DNA of 64,000 nt from Bacteroidota bacterium (GCA_947468275.1 CANIKO010000004.1:62001-126000); one strand, 5' to 3'. Shown: positions 1 to 8,198, numbered from the stretch's first letter. Numbers and translations are program-made. Notes: a model not told the origin generated them from the letters alone.

Positions 1-617
1 AGTTCCTTTGTAATAACAGTGCTTTTTAAAGTGCGAATTACCTCAATTAGGTTAAATAAAATGGAATCAAGTTTTTTGTTGCTTTCTTCAATTTTATTGA
101 GATAGGTTATTAATGGCTCTTCTTTTACTTCTCTTTTGGCAATGTATACCAATCCGAGTGCCGATGAAATTGGACCTCGAAGATCATGGGTCATTCGGTA
201 AATATAAAAATTTAGTTCTTTTATTTTATTTTCAAAGTCAAGTTCAATTCTCTTGATTTGAGAAATATTTTTAATTACTCCTTCTAAATGTGTAGGATTG
301 CCATTAGAATCAAGCAATGGCTTGGTATTGCATCTTACCCATTTTTCATCTCCATTTGAATTAATAATTTGAAATTCGGAAGTGGTAATGTCTTTGGTGG
401 CTAATAGTAAATTGCCAATATTAAAAGTTTCCTGAAAATCAGGATGAATCAAAAGAGAAAGCAGATTAGAATTATCATAAAAGGCCTTATCTTCATAACC
501 AAATAGTTTTTTGCATGATTTGGATATAAAAGTTATTTGATCCCCAACAGCGGATATGGAGAAAAAAACTTCATCATCCGATTCAAAAAGTATTTTAAGT
601 TCTTCTTCTTTATCCAT
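1..617 (-). CDS. PAS-domain sensor histidine kinase, 3' part beyond window edge
   Basis: The frame opens at an ATG (complement of 615-617) and stays open to the window edge, giving 205 residues of a longer protein. Residues about 10-120 read as a PAS sensor domain ending in the usual exit segment (LEGVIKNISQ). A coiled segment and a dimerisation/phosphoacceptor helix with H-box YRMTHDLRGP follow, so His144 is the likely phosphorylated residue. No signal peptide or membrane segment precedes the PAS domain, so it is probably cytosolic. The catalytic ATPase domain must lie outside the window. It is divergent from the PycTM-like gene at 1068, separated by 450 bp, so a shared control region is possible but unproven. 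The ligand is unknown. Confidence 0.85.
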   Translation of the reverse strand, partial: MDKEEELKILFESDDEVFFSISAVGDQITFISKSCKKLFGYEDKAFYDNSNLLSLLIHPDFQETFNIGNLLLATKDITTSEFQIINSNGDEKWVRCNTKPLLDSNGNPTHLEGVIKNISQIKRIELDFENKIKELNFYIYRMTHDLRGPISSALGLVYIAKREVKEEPLITYLNKIEESNKKLDSILFNLIEVIRTLKSTVITKE

Positions 618-1067
618 TTATGCGATTTTAATTTCTAAATTTTTATTTGCCGGATTATATTTCACTTATTAAAATGCTTAAAATGGTATAATAATTAACT
701 TAATTAGTAAATTTTTCGCAATATAGTAATAGTTAGCAAACTATAAATCTATAATTTTAAAACACGTAAATTAGTAGCGAGTAAAATAAATTGGCTTCTA
801 TAAATATAACACCTAGATTTAAAAAGTCATTCGATTTTAGATTTTATGTCCAATCAACTGACCATGACGCTGCATAAGAAAAGGGAGAATACCAAAACGG
901 ATAAAATTTACTGGCCTTCGCCAGCTTGATAAAGTTCGGCGAAAAGGGGTAAAATGCTTTAATTTTTGAAGGCTTTTCATTCCTGTTTTTGTGCGATGTT
1001 ATCAAATTGTTAACTCGATATTTTAATTCATTTTATATTTATTTTTGCGCCTTATTTAATTAGCTCA
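618..1067. other. 450-bp intergenic region between divergent genes
   Basis: No coding frame of credible composition is visible on either strand. The only structures I see are a weak inverted repeat with GC-rich arms (CCTTCGCC near 913 and GGCGAA near 939) and a TATTTTTG box at 1040-1047. That box fits the Bacteroidota -7 consensus TAnnTTTG and lies 20 bp before the PycTM-like start. No TTG box lies at the expected distance upstream, so the promoter call is weak. Confidence 0.4.
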
Positions 1068-1649
1068 ATGCCTAAATTCTCCAATTTTGAAGACCAGGCT
1101 AAGATTCCTTTGAAGGATTTTCATGAAGTTGGTATCACATCCTACTTTCGAATCTTCTCAAATAATCTTAACCAACAGAACTCTTTAGCCGATAATAAGG
1201 CAAATATTATGATATCAATAAACACCGTTGTATTATCACTTATAATAGGTTCGTCAGCTAGAAATATAGAATACTGGGAAAATTTGTTTATCCCGATAAT
1301 GATGTTTATTCTGACTTCGCTTTTAACTACTGTTTTTGCTGTGCTAGCCACCCGCCCAAATTTCATTAAGGGTAATATTTCTCAAGCCGATTTAGACAAC
1401 AAGAAAACGACGTTATTGTTTTTTGGGAATTTTTCTAGTTTATCGCTTCCCGATTTTGAAGATTGCATGTTAACGATTTTGAAAGAAGATGAATATCTTT
1501 ATCGCACTTTGTTAGCAGATTGTTATGGTCAAGGAAAAGTGCTAAGAAAAAAGTATAATCTACTTAGCTATTCATACAATACCTTTTTGGTGGGGATAGT
1601 TTTATCCGTAATCGTTTTTATTTGCTTTCAATATTATATTTTGCATTGA
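1068..1649 (+). CDS. PycTM-type (Pycsar effector family) membrane protein, stand-alone
   Basis: This 193-residue protein matches the Pycsar transmembrane effector family as I remember it. It has the segment LADNKANIMIS (40-50) running into a first membrane helix (about 46-63), a second helix (about 72-94) ending in LATRP, the motif LLFFGNF (116-122), a soluble region with DEYLYRTLLADCYGQG, and a last helix (about 171-190). Family members in phage defence bind a cyclic pyrimidine nucleotide and disrupt the inner membrane. Many Bacteroidota homologues are instead the C-terminal half of an HD-domain protein. Here there is neither an HD domain nor a nucleotide cyclase gene nearby, so this is an orphan effector-like protein. 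The next genes downstream are broken remnants. Family call is strong; a role in defence is inference. Confidence 0.8.
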   Translation: MPKFSNFEDQAKIPLKDFHEVGITSYFRIFSNNLNQQNSLADNKANIMISINTVVLSLIIGSSARNIEYWENLFIPIMMFILTSLLTTVFAVLATRPNFIKGNISQADLDNKKTTLLFFGNFSSLSLPDFEDCMLTILKEDEYLYRTLLADCYGQGKVLRKKYNLLSYSYNTFLVGIVLSVIVFICFQYYILH

Positions 1650-1656
1650 AAAATTA

Positions 1657-1842
1657 TCACCATCCGCTTTGATAATTACCTTTGTTAATTAGATAAAATG
1701 CATCCGGCAATAACCAAAAGTATTTGCAGACATTATTGAATTGCGGTGAAATTCTTGGATTTTTCACTTGAATTCCCATTTTTATATTTTTTTCATAAAC
1801 TTCTACCAGCCGATTTATTTCTGGCATAGCCTTTTCCATCAC
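1657..1842 (-). pseudogene. unrecognised 61-codon fragment
   Basis: A short minus-strand frame that ends 7 bp from the stop of the PycTM-like gene. Its composition looks protein-like (EINRLVEVYEKNIKMG, QFNNVCKYFWLLPDAFYLI), and the frame stays open upstream of the first usable start to about 1925. I do not recognise a family. It overlaps the opposite-strand fragment at 1850-2205, which looks better, so at most one of the two is real in the overlap. Most likely a gene remnant in a decayed patch. Confidence 0.2.
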
Positions 1843-1849
1843 ATATGGT

Positions 1850-2205
1850 GTGGGGTGTAAAGAGGTGAATGATAATATTTTAGTTTGTTTTTTAAAAGTT
1901 GGATTTGACCCAAATTTAAGTGGTCAAGAATTTATGGATTTAGCCAATACTTTTAGAGTTTATATATGGGGCGAAAAAGGCATTTGCGATACCCTAAAAA
2001 AGTTAAAACACGAGGATTACGGAAAAGATTTAATATTGGTTCTATTTCAATTTTATGTAAAGCTGTCAATCGAAAACAGTTGTCACATGTATTTAATAAT
2101 GAAATTAAAAATTTAAATCTAGGCTCAGATGGAAAAACCTTCGATAATATCTCTAAGGCTTATCGAGATAATTTTAAAGAACAACTAGTAAATCTAATTA
2201 AATAA
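1850..2205 (+). pseudogene. frameshifted small gene remnant
   Basis: Two overlapping frames read as one broken gene. The first (1850-2116) contains good protein-like sequence (FLKVGFDPNLSGQEF, FRVYIWGEKGICDTLKKL, KDLILVLFQFYVK) and then loses sense. The second frame carries on from about 2080 (LSHVFNNEIKNLNLGSDGKT, AYRDNFKEQLVNLIK) to a stop at 2205. A frameshift near 2070-2085 would join them into a protein of roughly 110 residues. I cannot name the family. It sits between the PycTM-like gene and other broken genes, which fits loss of function of a small accessory gene. Confidence 0.4.
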
Positions 2206-2231
2206 TAACTATTAATTTTACTTATTGCCTG

Positions 2232-2260
2232 CTATTACCTTTGGTAATAATAGGTAATAG
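2232..2260. repeat. nested inverted repeat
   Basis: CTATTACC (2232-2239) pairs with GGTAATAG (2253-2260). The inner part ATTACC (2234-2239) can pair instead with GGTAAT (2243-2248). The site follows the remnant ending at 2205 and lies 36 bp before the excisionase-like remnant at 2296. It could be a terminator-like hairpin or an operator; there is no T-run. Confidence 0.45.
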
Positions 2261-2295
2261 ATAGTTTGTCTTTTTGTGATCAAATATCAATAATT

Positions 2296-2424
2296 ATGAA
2301 AATCACATTTGACACACTTCCAGAAGCCGTCACTAATTTACAGGAAACTGTAAAAAACATCGAACGGCTATTACTTTTAAAAAGTAGAGAAAACGAACCA
2401 TCAGTATTTAGTTTCTGTTATTAG
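2296..2424 (+). pseudogene. truncated excisionase-like helix-turn-helix protein
   Basis: The 42-codon frame begins MKITFDTLPEAVTNLQETV and continues with IERLLLLKS. This is the N-terminal leader that, from memory, precedes the DNA-binding helix-turn-helix in excisionase/MerR-like proteins carried by Bacteroidota mobile elements. Those are usually 90-100 residues. Here the frame hits a stop just before the helix-turn-helix would begin, and the following sequence does not resume it. I read it as a remnant of an integrated element, consistent with the tRNA gene 0.9 kb downstream. Confidence 0.5.
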
Positions 2425-2425
2425 C

Positions 2426-2719
2426 TTGGATAAAGCTAAATATACAAGTGAATCAATAATGAACAGAGTTGCTCAAGTTAAAGCACAATCTCAAGCAAGT
2501 ACTTTTTTGAATGGTGCTAAAATTTCTATGGATTTGGTAATCACAACCAAAGAAACCAAGGACTCAACAAATAATGTAAAAACTATTGTTGAAACGGTTG
2601 AACAGATAAAGCAAAATTCAGTTGGTTTCTCACAGGGCCTTGAGTTGTTAACGAATTTTGACAATGCAGACAGTCTAAGAATGGTTTTTATTTATATCAG
2701 AGAATTAAAAAAAGAATAA
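2426..2719 (+). CDS. hypothetical protein, probably a remnant
   Basis: A 97-codon frame with only a TTG as first start; the frame is open further upstream (KTNHQYLVSVISLDKAKYTS) without an ATG. The product is hydrophilic with helical character (MNRVAQVKAQSQAS, VKTIVETVEQIKQNSV) and has no signal peptide. I recognise no family. It is squeezed between a truncated excisionase-like remnant and a stop-interrupted frame and is likely another piece of the same decayed element. Confidence 0.3.
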   Translation: MDKAKYTSESIMNRVAQVKAQSQASTFLNGAKISMDLVITTKETKDSTNNVKTIVETVEQIKQNSVGFSQGLELLTNFDNADSLRMVFIYIRELKKE

Positions 2720-2721
2720 AT

Positions 2722-2937
2722 ATGGGAAAGTTATTTTTAAATAGTGGTGATTGGAAAACAATACTTTTAGGCGCAACTGGTCTCCCGCAAATGGATGTTG
2801 AATTGTAATCAATAATGAAAGATTTAGCCAGCAGAAGTAATGTTGTTATTTTACTCACTGAAGACGATAAGCCAGAAATGGTGCTAAAATTTGATGAAAA
2901 CACAGGTAAGTTTTCAGAATACAGCATCGACAATTAG
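2722..2937 (+). pseudogene. small gene interrupted by an in-frame stop
   Basis: From the ATG at 2722 the frame gives 28 residues (MGKLFLNSGDWKTILLGATG and on) to a TAA at 2806. The same frame then continues from an ATG at 2815 for 40 residues (VVILLTEDDKPEMVLKFDE, FSEYSIDN) to 2937. The composition on both sides of the stop is equally protein-like, so this reads as one gene of about 70 codons with a nonsense mutation. No family recognised. It starts 2 bp after the preceding frame's stop. Confidence 0.35.
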
Positions 2938-3262
2938 TGTTCAGAAAAAACCAACGAAACGCTAACAGCACCTAAAAGAAATTGGCGGTTTAGTGCATCT
3001 TATGACAGTTTTGTGGTGACACAAACATTTGGTTCTCCGCATCAACATTTGTGGTAAAAATCGCCAACTTCTTGTAGCTGCAAACCGATATGAGACATCC
3101 GTATCTTCTCCAATAAAAAATATTTTAGTTGGCCGTATTCCATTTAAGGTATTTTTAGGTTCTTGATAAGCAAAGGTTAATCTATTTTTATTCTGTAACG
3201 ATATTTTGTTACTTAATTCTGCAAAGAACTTTTTGTATTAATTAGAATCATTTTACACTAAA
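2938..3262. other. non-coding or degraded stretch before the tRNA
   Basis: No intact gene. Short protein-like pieces appear in several frames, for example NWRFSASYDSFVVTQTF on the plus strand (about 2980-3030) and KIFFIGEDTDVSYRFAAT on the minus strand (about 3070-3125). All are broken by stops. This looks like residue of deleted coding DNA. Confidence 0.4.
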
Positions 3263-3284
3263 TGTATGCAAATTGTATGCAAAT
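3263..3284. repeat. perfect 11-bp tandem duplication
   Basis: TGTATGCAAAT occurs twice without spacer at 3263-3273 and 3274-3284, about 50 bp from the 3' end of the tRNA-Arg. A repeat beside a tRNA 3' end could be an integrase arm-type site or the last codons of a lost integrase. This is inference from position. Confidence 0.5.
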
Positions 3285-3317
3285 AAAAAAAGGTTTCAAA
3301 CTGAAATGTCTGAAACC
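3284..3317 (-). terminator. intrinsic terminator of the tRNA-Arg
   Basis: Read on the minus strand, GGTTTCA (complement of 3311-3317) pairs with TGAAACC (complement of 3292-3298), and a run of seven T follows. It lies 16 bp after the tRNA 3' end in the direction of tRNA transcription. Confidence 0.75.
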
Positions 3318-3332
3318 CTTGGTATTAAAGAG

Positions 3333-3405
3333 TGGACTCGGAGGGACTCGAACCCCCAACCTTCTGATCCGTAGTCAGATGCTATATCCATTAAGCCACG
3401 AGTCC
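3333..3405 (-). tRNA. tRNA-Arg (anticodon ACG)
   Basis: The minus strand folds as a 73-nt tRNA. The acceptor stem pairs GGACTCG (complement of 3399-3405) with CGAGTCC (complement of 3334-3340), with A as discriminator base. The anticodon stem TCTGA/TCAGA closes the loop CTACGGA, giving anticodon ACG, normally edited to ICG. The T-arm GGGGG-TTCGAGT-CCCTC is present. CCA is not encoded. It sits at the edge of a decayed accessory patch, so it may have served as an integration target. Confidence 0.95.
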
Positions 3406-3528
3406 TTTTTATAGGGGTGCAAAAGTAAAATATTTAACCGGTAAAACAAATTATCAATTCAATAATATTTATTTTACAAGTCAAGTTTATAATTTTTTTT
3501 TTAATATTATTGAACTTTAATTCATTAA

Positions 3529-5751
3529 GTGAAAGCAATCAATTTTATTCTCTTTTTTCTTATCATTTCCCCGCGTCTTTTTGGCCAGGATTTTGAAAAT
3601 TATCAAACCTTATTAAGTAATGGTTCTATGCCGGAGGATTTTAAATTAATGGCATCAGAAAAATACCATAAGGAATTAGAAAATATAAAAATTGAAAACG
3701 CATCCAAAAAGGATAAGAAACGCAAACGCAATTTTGCGTTGGAATCTAACTTTGCCATAACCGATATGATGATGTCAGGTCGCGTAATATATGGAGATGA
3801 ACTTGGTAATTACGTAAATAAAATCGCTGATGTTTTGTTAAAAGACGATACAGATTTAAGAGGAAAATTGCGTTTTTATATTTTAAAAAGCACCGTAGCG
3901 AACGCCTTTAGCACCAATCAAGGAATTATATTTATTACCACAGGTCTTATAGCTCAAGTTGAAAATGAGGCACAATTGGCCTTTATTATTGCCCATGAAC
4001 TTATTCATTATACCGAAAAACATAATTTTGAGCAATTTAAAAAACGAGAAGCCATCTTAAAAGGAGCCGGAAGGAATTCAACCGTTACTATTGAGGAAAA
4101 ATTAAGATCTCTCTATAAATACTCTAAAAATAATGAAACCGAAGCAGACGAAAAAGGTACTGAACTATTTTTAAAAACAAATTATAATCCCTATGCAGCT
4201 GTATCTGCATTTGATGTGTTGCTATATTCCTACCTTCCTTATGATATGATTGAATGGAAACCTTCGATATTTGAAACTGAATATTATAAATTTCCGGAAA
4301 ATTATACCAGCGATAAACTAGATGAAATTAGTGCCGATGAGGATGAAAATGATGACAAACAAACTCATCCTAATGTAGGAAAACGAAAAACTAATATTAT
4401 TAATATTCTTGAAGGCAAATCTGCCGATTCTTCTGGTAAAAGTCTTTATTTGGTTTCTAAAGAAGAATTTATAAAGGTTCAAAAAATTGCACGTTTTGAG
4501 TTAGCATCTCTTTATATTAAGTCAGGAAATGCAGTTAAAGCCTATTACATTTCTTATTTGCTAGATAATACATATGGGGCCAATACTTACACTGATAAGA
4601 TAAAGGCTATGAGTATTTATTCATTGGAACATCACGCCGCCTATGATGATGATTTGGATGATTATGGATGTGAAGATAGAGACTATGAAGGGGAAGTGCA
4701 GCAGGTGCCTAAATTTTTTACAAAGCTTAAGGATAAAGAACTTTCGGTTTTGGGAGCAAAGTATTTATGGGAGATGAGTTCAAAATATCCCAATGATGCT
4801 CAACTGAAGCGAATGAGAGATCAGGTATTTACTGATTTATTGGCAATAAATAAGGTTTCAAAAAGTGGTTTTATTGGATTTCATCCCTTTAATACAGATA
4901 CCGTACAAACAGGAAAAAGTAAAGTGGATAAGCTGAAAAATAAACAAAAAACCAAGTCAGACAAGTATTATTACTCGGCATTTTATGAACTATTAAAAGA
5001 TAAAACATTCAAAATCTACTTTGCTGAAATGGCTAAAAGTGTTTCGGAGGGACAAAAAAATGAAGAAGGAGAGGAATCTGATGATGAAGAGGTAACGGTA
5101 AAAAAGAAAGAATCTGTAGAAAAGAAAAAATTCTCATTTTTTAAAAAGGGCAAAGAAAAAATGCACGATGAAATTATTTCTGTTGTAATTTTTAATCCTG
5201 ATTACAATTCGCGATATAATGGAAAGGTGGATTTTTTGGAAGATGAGGCCACCCAGGATGATATTGCAAAATATTACAATAGCGAAGCTAAACGGGCGGG
5301 GGTTGAATTAACCGTATTAGATAAAGCGGGTAAGGATAATTTTAATACCGAGTCGTTTAATAAATTTGCCTTGTTAAATGATTGGCTCATTGAACGTGTA
5401 AGTAATGATACCCTTACCATGGAATTGTATCAGAAAGAATTTATTGGCTCAGCATTTACTGATTATAAAACTAAATATCTAGGTTGGACCGGATATAAAT
5501 ATACAGAGAATAAGCGCGAATTTCAACCCACTGCATGTGGTTTAGCTTTAGCTTTTGTTATTCCTTTCCCAATTTACTTGGTTTGGCAATTATCTAAAGA
5601 AAAATCACTTGAAAATCTATTGTTGATATATGATGTAGAAACTGGTAAGCCGGTGCTTGTAAACTATACAAGTGTTAACAAACGACCTAAGAGTTTGATA
5701 CTTAAAGCCAATATATATAACCAACTATACGACTTGAAAAATGGAAAATAG
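3529..5751 (+). CDS. exported M48-family zinc metalloprotease
   Basis: The 740-residue protein starts at a GTG giving a signal peptide that ends around LFGQ (residue 20). The peptidase core has HELIH at 156-160 with the two zinc-binding histidines and the catalytic glutamate. Glu205 in NNETEADEKG is the likely third zinc ligand. The rest (about 330-740) is unlike characterised M48 enzymes: an acidic stretch (DDDLDDYGCEDRDYEG), a Lys/Glu-rich segment near 510-545 and a possible membrane or hydrophobic segment near 675 (LALAFVIPFPIYLVW). Comparable M48 proteins act in envelope quality control. The next gene, a beta-barrel protein, overlaps it by 11 bp, so the two are probably co-translated. Substrate unknown. 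Confidence 0.85.
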   Translation: MKAINFILFFLIISPRLFGQDFENYQTLLSNGSMPEDFKLMASEKYHKELENIKIENASKKDKKRKRNFALESNFAITDMMMSGRVIYGDELGNYVNKIADVLLKDDTDLRGKLRFYILKSTVANAFSTNQGIIFITTGLIAQVENEAQLAFIIAHELIHYTEKHNFEQFKKREAILKGAGRNSTVTIEEKLRSLYKYSKNNETEADEKGTELFLKTNYNPYAAVSAFDVLLYSYLPYDMIEWKPSIFETEYYKFPENYTSDKLDEISADEDENDDKQTHPNVGKRKTNIINILEGKSADSSGKSLYLVSKEEFIKVQKIARFELASLYIKSGNAVKAYYISYLLDNTYGANTYTDKIKAMSIYSLEHHAAYDDDLDDYGCEDRDYEGEVQQVPKFFTKLKDKELSVLGAKYLWEMSSKYPNDAQLKRMRDQVFTDLLAINKVSKSGFIGFHPFNTDTVQTGKSKVDKLKNKQKTKSDKYYYSAFYELLKDKTFKIYFAEMAKSVSEGQKNEEGEESDDEEVTVKKKESVEKKKFSFFKKGKEKMHDEIISVVIFNPDYNSRYNGKVDFLEDEATQDDIAKYYNSEAKRAGVELTVLDKAGKDNFNTESFNKFALLNDWLIERVSNDTLTMELYQKEFIGSAFTDYKTKYLGWTGYKYTENKREFQPTACGLALAFVIPFPIYLVWQLSKEKSLENLLLIYDVETGKPVLVNYTSVNKRPKSLILKANIYNQLYDLKNGK

Positions 5752-6565
5752 ATTCATTAAATACATATTCTCAATTGCACTTCTATTAAACTTTTATGCA
5801 AGTTTTGGACAAGGTAATCCTGGATTTTTAGGAAAAAAAATCGCTATTGGATATAGTAAACAGTATTCTTTTTTTAATGGTTTTTATATTTTTGATGCAC
5901 CTAAAAATTCATCTTTAATGGGTGTGTTAACCAATAATGATTTTTATTTGGAATATGCCACGTCAAAGTATAAAAGTATTTCTGCTCATTTATCGTATCA
6001 AAAAGTTCCGCTAAATAGTACAGGATTATTAGATGCAGAAAAACAAATGACTTCAAGTTATGTATATTCTGGGGTAAAAGAAATTACTTACATCAAATCG
6101 GGCTACTCTGATTTTCAGTATTTAAGTACGGGTATTAAGATGAATTTCTATACACCTAACAAAACAATTGCTTCCCCTGTGGGTTTTTGTTATTATGTTA
6201 GAATGGATATGAATTTCATAAAAGCGATGAGTAACACTTATGATTACGAAACAACTTATTTTAGTCTTAGTGAAGCAGAGAAAACAGCAGCGCAAAAACA
6301 AATAAATCGCACCACTGATGGAGCCAGCAGTATGAACTTAAGCTTGGGAATAGGGGGGGAAGCAAAGTTACTATTGAGCAGTTCGGTATTTTTACGAATT
6401 AATTCAGAATGTAATTTATCTACAGTAGGAATAACTCAATTGGCTCAACAAGATGTAAAAACCCATGTATATGATATAAAAGAGGATTTACGGGTTACTG
6501 GTCAGGGCTTGAACAGATTCCGAAATTTATTTCTATTTGGAATGGGGGTTGGAATTCTACTTTAA
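5741..6565 (+). CDS. exported beta-barrel-like protein, partner of M48 protease
   Basis: 274 residues with a signal peptide (cleavage near ASFGQ, residue 24). The body has alternating short strands rich in Tyr, Ser and Gly and a final strand ending LFLFGMGVGILL, typical of small outer-membrane barrels in this phylum. It overlaps the upstream protease gene by 11 bp and is followed directly by a strong hairpin terminator, so the two form a two-gene unit. No specific function can be assigned. Confidence 0.7.
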   Translation: MENRFIKYIFSIALLLNFYASFGQGNPGFLGKKIAIGYSKQYSFFNGFYIFDAPKNSSLMGVLTNNDFYLEYATSKYKSISAHLSYQKVPLNSTGLLDAEKQMTSSYVYSGVKEITYIKSGYSDFQYLSTGIKMNFYTPNKTIASPVGFCYYVRMDMNFIKAMSNTYDYETTYFSLSEAEKTAAQKQINRTTDGASSMNLSLGIGGEAKLLLSSSVFLRINSECNLSTVGITQLAQQDVKTHVYDIKEDLRVTGQGLNRFRNLFLFGMGVGILL

Positions 6566-6575
6566 ACTATTCAAA

Positions 6576-6616
6576 TAAAAAAAAAGGTGAACCATTTGAT
6601 TCACCTTTTTTTTTAT
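6576..6616. terminator. bidirectional intrinsic terminator
   Basis: GGTGAA (6586-6591) pairs with TTCACC (6600-6605). A-run on the left and T-run on the right extend the stem and allow termination in both directions, between the barrel gene (plus) and the small basic protein (minus). Confidence 0.8.
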
Positions 6617-6631
6617 AAGTTGAAAATAAAT

Positions 6632-6793
6632 TTATTTATCAATTCCAGGAACATAATCCAAGATTATTCCTGATTCTTCTTTGTATGGTGAAGCCACCAA
6701 AACACGGGAACCATGAAGTTTTAAATTAGCGGTGCGCTGCTTTGATACTGTTTTGTTCACTCTTTCTTTACGTTTTAATCTAGTAACTGCCAT
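6632..6793 (-). CDS. small basic protein, 53 residues
   Basis: The frame begins MAVTRLKRKERVNKTVSKQ and ends with DYVPGIDK. The N-terminus is strongly basic. It resembles, from memory, a short conserved Bacteroidota protein starting MA(V/K)TRLKRK that is seldom given a function and might bind nucleic acid. The C-terminal half differs from those I recall. It has its own gene space between a terminator and the lipoprotein gene, which supports it being real. Confidence 0.6.
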   Translation of the reverse strand: MAVTRLKRKERVNKTVSKQRTANLKLHGSRVLVASPYKEESGIILDYVPGIDK

Positions 6794-6885
6794 AACTCTT
6801 TTTTTGAAGGCTGCAAAATAAATCTATTTTAGTTTTAAAAACAATAGGCTCTTGAAATTTTTCACAGTCAAAATATATTGAAAGT

Positions 6886-8034
6886 TTACAGTCTGTAACC
6901 ACTGTAATAACTACTTATTTTGGTAGTAACCTGATTAAAAATAGGTTTTGTAAATTCGATGAATAATTGTTGCGGGGCCGGAGGGTATGCTTCGCGCTGC
7001 TTGATGTAGTTCTTTTGATCGTCGCTTAATGCCCTCTCATCTCCATTAAACCATCCCCAACGGGTTTCCCAAATAAATGTACCAGGCATTTTATTTTCAC
7101 TATTTATCGATCCAGAGGTGGCATCTACTATTCTTAAATCTAAGAGGCCACTGGAGGTTAGTGTTTTGGTAAACGTATGCAATGTTGCATTTACCGTACC
7201 ATACGTATTTTTCTTTTCTTTGTTTGGTAATGTTTCAGTTTTTAAAATAACGCTGTCACGGTGAACTTCTTGCTCTTTTTCATAAAAATAAACTTGGCCC
7301 ACTATAAAATCATCGAAACGGCATTGAATATACTGATGAGGTTTAATATTGTAGGTTTGGGCCTCTTCAGGAGTGTAGAATCTCACAAATTCATAATTCA
7401 AGTTTTTCAAAAACTCCTGAATTTTGCTTTCAAAAAACTCATTGCTCAATTGCATGGTTCGGCTATGCATAGGAATGTGTTCCATCACGACTCTAAAAGT
7501 TCCGGCATCTTTAGCTATTTGGAGTTGCTTATCGACATCTTTAAAATTTACGACATAGTTTTTTGCTTGTAAAAAATGACGATACGCGTTTTGAGCAGCG
7601 GAGATCGAGTTTAACTTAAGTTGTTCCAAACCTAAATCGTATCTTACTGCGGCTGCATTGGTTTTAGCAACATCTAAATCTGTGGTATATCTATTTGGGT
7701 CCGGAATAATTTTAAGGCAGGCAGGGCAGCGGTTTATTTCGTCATAGTAGTAGTTTAATCTATTGTAATGAACAATAACTTTTTCCCATTTGAAAATGTC
7801 GGAGGAAGGTATTAGACGAATTACATCTTCCATCCTGTTTTTAACTTCTAAATTATAGGCTTGATCAAGTGTTTTTGCAGCTTTGCCATTTCCTGGACTT
7901 TTTCTAAGTTTGCTAATAGAGCGATCAAGGGCCTGTTCATAATTGCCCTTTTGTAATTTTCGCTTGCCGGTGCAATTAACAAAAACAAGTGTTGTTATTA
8001 AAAAACCAATAATAAAGTAATATCTTGTTTTCAT
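6886..8034 (-). CDS. conserved outer-membrane-type lipoprotein with TPR-like N-terminus
   Basis: 382 residues. The signal peptide ends with FVNC, making Cys21 the probable lipidated residue. Residues about 30-180 are helical with repeat-like segments (YEQALDRSISKLRKSPGN, AQNAYRHFLQAKNYV) suggestive of tetratricopeptide repeats. The C-terminal half is predicted mostly beta and includes a WETRWGWFNGDERAL segment. I know similar uncharacterised lipoproteins in Bacteroidota but no function. It is transcribed away from the exported gene at 8199. Confidence 0.7.
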   Translation of the reverse strand: MKTRYYFIIGFLITTLVFVNCTGKRKLQKGNYEQALDRSISKLRKSPGNGKAAKTLDQAYNLEVKNRMEDVIRLIPSSDIFKWEKVIVHYNRLNYYYDEINRCPACLKIIPDPNRYTTDLDVAKTNAAAVRYDLGLEQLKLNSISAAQNAYRHFLQAKNYVVNFKDVDKQLQIAKDAGTFRVVMEHIPMHSRTMQLSNEFFESKIQEFLKNLNYEFVRFYTPEEAQTYNIKPHQYIQCRFDDFIVGQVYFYEKEQEVHRDSVILKTETLPNKEKKNTYGTVNATLHTFTKTLTSSGLLDLRIVDATSGSINSENKMPGTFIWETRWGWFNGDERALSDDQKNYIKQREAYPPAPQQLFIEFTKPIFNQVTTKISSYYSGYRL

Positions 8035-8159
8035 AGTCTGTATTTTTAATAAAGGATTGCTATAACTGATCCGCGAAAATAACTTTTGTTAATGAGTTAT
8101 TAATTTTTTGGTATTAAATCAACCGCTTATATTTTGAATTTATCAATTATAAATCTGTA

Positions 8160-8186
8160 TTGGTTTAAGTGAAAAGTTTATTTTTG
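8160..8186 (+). promoter_or_regulatory. possible Bacteroidota-type promoter
   Basis: TATTTTTG at 8179-8186 matches TAnnTTTG, and TTG at 8160-8162 stands 16 bp upstream. This is slightly closer than the usual spacing. It lies 13 bp before the GTG start of the next gene, so the leader would be very short. Confidence 0.3.
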
Positions 8187-8198
8187 TAATCAATCTAC

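Noticed and set aside
2697-2933. 78-codon minus-strand frame
   Set aside because: Antisense to the stop-interrupted ORF; no start context or motif, and the plus-strand frames look more protein-like.
1657-3332. An intact prophage or integrative element
   Set aside because: No integrase, structural, or mobilisation gene is present; only remnants and a tRNA are visible.
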